A model generated the notes under the pieces. It saw nothing but the letters and a program-made list of their open reading frames with translations. It did not search any database and had not been told where the DNA came from. This document shows, one piece after another, positions 62,098 through 64,000 of a DNA stretch of 64,000 nt (within the stretch, counting starts at the first letter, position 1; each line of letters begins with the position of its first letter). The position numbers were made by a program, and so were the translations under genes. Location of the stretch: contig JAUIBW010000012.1 of NCBI GenBank assembly GCA_030427585.1, positions 1-64,000 of the forward strand. The letters run 5' to 3'. This stretch comes from Bacteroidia bacterium (GTDB lineage: Bacteria > Bacteroidota > Bacteroidia > Flavobacteriales > Flavobacteriaceae).

Positions 62098-62775
62098 GTG
62101 AAAATTGACAAGGCCCTCGAAGCTATTGAAGCGCTAGGTGATAATCATGTTGCTACTAGCGCTACCACTCCTCTTAGAGAAGATGCCTTTAAACTTAGTG
62201 ATTCCGAAAAAATTGCTTTGATTAAAGAAGATGTAAAACATATTATGGAAACTCTGGGACTAGATCTAACAGATGATAGTCTTAAAGGTACTCCTCAACG
62301 TGTAGCAAAAATGTTTGTAAATGAGATTTTTTCGGGCCTCCATCCTCAAAGAAAACCAGATGCCTCTACATTTGACAATCATTATAAATACGGAGAGATG
62401 TTGGTAGAGAAAAACATCACCGTATATTCTACCTGTGAACATCATTTACTCCCAATTGTTGGTCGCGCCCATGTAGCATATATTTCTAATGGCACCGTAG
62501 TTGGATTATCCAAAATGAATCGTATTGTTGACTATTATGCAAAACGTCCACAAGTACAGGAGCGTCTAACTATGCAAATTGTTCAAGATTTACAAGTAGT
62601 TCTAGGAACAAAGGATGTCGCTTGTGTTATCGATGCAAAACATTTATGTGTTAATTCACGAGGAATCAGAGATATAGAAAGCAGTACAGTTACCAGCGAG
62701 TTTGGCGGTAAATTTAAAGAACAGTCTGTAAAAAGAGAATTTTTGGATTATATCAAACTAGACACTACCTTTTAA
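62098..62775 (+). CDS. folE: GTP cyclohydrolase I
   Basis: FolE opens the GTP ring to make dihydroneopterin triphosphate, the first step of folate and pterin synthesis. The 225-residue protein has the catalytic and zinc residues in VYSTCEHHLLPIVGRAHVAY, GLSKMNRIVDYYAKRPQVQE, and KHLCVNSRGIRDIESSTVTS near the end. The start codon is GTG at 62098; an in-frame TGA lies two codons upstream, so no longer reading is possible. Confidence 0.95.
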   Translation: MKIDKALEAIEALGDNHVATSATTPLREDAFKLSDSEKIALIKEDVKHIMETLGLDLTDDSLKGTPQRVAKMFVNEIFSGLHPQRKPDASTFDNHYKYGEMLVEKNITVYSTCEHHLLPIVGRAHVAYISNGTVVGLSKMNRIVDYYAKRPQVQERLTMQIVQDLQVVLGTKDVACVIDAKHLCVNSRGIRDIESSTVTSEFGGKFKEQSVKREFLDYIKLDTTF

Positions 62776-62813
62776 TTTTATTTTCAACAAAATCATAAGC
62801 ATCACTCTACATC

Positions 62814-64000
62814 ATGGCAGCAACTTCGTTGTATAAAACTCAGGAATTAAAAATCTATAATTCTATTTCAGGTAAAAAAGAAACATTTAAATCTATTATA
62901 GAAGGTAATATAGGAATGTATGTCTGTGGCCCTACGGTTTATAGCAATGTACACTTAGGAAACTGTCGTACATTTATTTCTTTTGATTTAGTATTTAGGT
63001 ACCTGAAACATTTAGGGTATAAAGTTCGCTATGTTAGAAATATTACGGATGCCGGTCATCTTGAAAATGATGCAGATGAGGGTGAGGATAAAGTGGCTAA
63101 AAAAGCAAGGTTAGAGGAATTAGAACCCATGGAAATCGTGCAGCGATATACCCTAGACTTTCATCATGTTATGTCTAAATTTAATACAATATCGCCAAGT
63201 ATAGAACCTACGGCAACAGGACACATTGTAGAGCAAATTGAAATTATCAAAACCATTATTGATAATGGCTTTGCATATATATCTAATGGTTCTGTATATT
63301 TTGATGTTCAAAAATTTAATGAAACCAATCATTACGGAAAGTTAAGCGGGCGTAATCTCGAGGATATGATTGCAAATACCCGCGAATTATCCGCTCAAAG
63401 TGACAAAAAGAATCCCCAGGATTTTGCGCTTTGGAAAAAAGCAGAACCCCAACACATTATGCGTTGGCCATCTCCGTGGAGTGATGGTTTCCCTGGTTGG
63501 CACCTAGAGTGTACTGTAATGAGTACTAAATATCTTGGTGAGCGATTCGATATTCACGGAGGAGGAATGGATTTAAAATTTCCCCATCATGAGTGTGAAA
63601 TTGCACAGGGAGAAGCCGCTTGCGGTCAAACTCCTGTAAATTATTGGATGCATGCTAATATGCTTACTCTTAATGGTAAAAAAATGTCTAAATCCACAGG
63701 AAATACTATATCTCCGGGAGAATTATTTTCGGGAAATAATGATTTTTTAAATAAACCATTTGACCCAACCATTGTTCGGTTTTTTATGCTTCAGGCACAT
63801 TACAGAAGTATCTTAGATTTTTCTAATGATGCATTAGAAGCTTCAGAAAAAGGTTTTTATAAATTGATAGACGCAATACAAACAATCGATAGACTGTCAG
63901 TTAGTGCAACTACCGAAGGATTTGATGTACAAAACTGGAGGCAGGAATGTTATGACGCGATGAATGATGATTTTAATAGTCCTATCCTTATTGCGAAATT
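62814..64000 (+). CDS. cysS: Cysteine--tRNA ligase, 3' end beyond the window
   Basis: The frame from ATG at 62814 stays open for 395 codons to the window edge. It shows [17 protein letters not shown] (the HIGH-type motif, here HLGN, with the zinc Cys), [35 protein letters not shown] and the KMSKSTGN motif. These are the zinc-binding and catalytic parts of class I cysteinyl-tRNA synthetase. About 100 residues of the anticodon-binding end are missing because of the window edge. It lies 38 bases after folE, probably in one operon. Confidence 0.93.
   Translation, partial: MAATSLYKTQELKIYNSISGKKETFKSIIEGNIGMYVCGPTVYSNVHLGNCRTFISFDLVFRYLKHLGYKVRYVRNITDAGHLENDADEGEDKVAKKARLEELEPMEIVQRYTLDFHHVMSKFNTISPSIEPTATGHIVEQIEIIKTIIDNGFAYISNGSVYFDVQKFNETNHYGKLSGRNLEDMIANTRELSAQSDKKNPQDFALWKKAEPQHIMRWPSPWSDGFPGWHLECTVMSTKYLGERFDIHGGGMDLKFPHHECEIAQGEAACGQTPVNYWMHANMLTLNGKKMSKSTGNTISPGELFSGNNDFLNKPFDPTIVRFFMLQAHYRSILDFSNDALEASEKGFYKLIDAIQTIDRLSVSATTEGFDVQNWRQECYDAMNDDFNSPILIAK

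Overview
The window looks like a chromosome segment of a marine-type Flavobacteriaceae bacterium (phylum Bacteroidota). Reasons: low GC and A/T-rich spacers; promoter -7 boxes of the Bacteroidota form TAnnTTTG(C); type IX secretion sorting domains (type A at the end of the 20720 gene, type B/CHU_C at the end of the 60315 gene); lipoproteins with acidic residues after the lipobox Cys; and flavobacterial gene neighbours such as rsfS-ftsH-LUD-cdsA-psd-ACBP. Aquimarina or a close relative is my guess for the genus, from gene feel only.

Layout. 1-6974 (mostly minus): the two membrane subunits of a TRAP transporter (the large one cut by the window edge), yaaA, a cold-shock protein, an exported amidohydrolase, a membrane-anchored AraC regulator, rluD and a PASTA protein. 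7150-9625 (plus): ddl, coaD, a VOC protein and a GyrI-like protein. 9706-13361: two Roadblock/LC7-like genes, a small basic protein, then a tightly overlapping three-gene operon of an Lgt-like membrane protein, a two-cluster radical SAM enzyme of the MJ0619/Tes type and a small membrane protein. 13676-18689: a Cys-rich lipoprotein, a SulP transporter with an unusual repeated insert, and an M14 peptidase.

18689-26888 is the accessory part. It holds a palindromic MITE-like element, a frameshifted recombinase-type HTH remnant, a nested repeat block, a T9SS cargo protein, a large exported protein of unknown function, two paralogous exported small proteins, and a run of frameshifted gene fragments that look like a decayed toxin/immunity-type cassette. 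26888-39361 is housekeeping: GH18 lipoprotein, LysM protein, NUDIX/pyrE divergent pair, birA, rsfS, ftsH, the phospholipid operon (cdsA, psd, ACBP), valS and a DUF1573 protein. 39417-41937 holds an aspartyl-protease/PDZ gene and its decayed tandem copy. 42056-54435 carries an aminotransferase, murB, an ECF sigma factor, lipA, gap, a hybrid histidine kinase, lpxK, a Nif3-family protein, a zinc-ribbon-family protein without zinc ligands and a glycosyltransferase. 54600-55288 is a second palindromic element with a broken lipoprotein gene. 55311-64000 ends with rpsT, two tRNA-Glu genes, proS, a low-complexity lipoprotein, a FadL-type porin, a T9SS type B protein, folE and the start of cysS.

The most promising possibly undescribed system is the 11022-13361 operon: a class-D-like radical SAM enzyme translationally coupled to an Lgt-fold protein that lacks residues used by true Lgt, which suggests lipid or lipoprotein chemistry in the membrane. 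No rRNA, CRISPR array or complete insertion sequence was seen.
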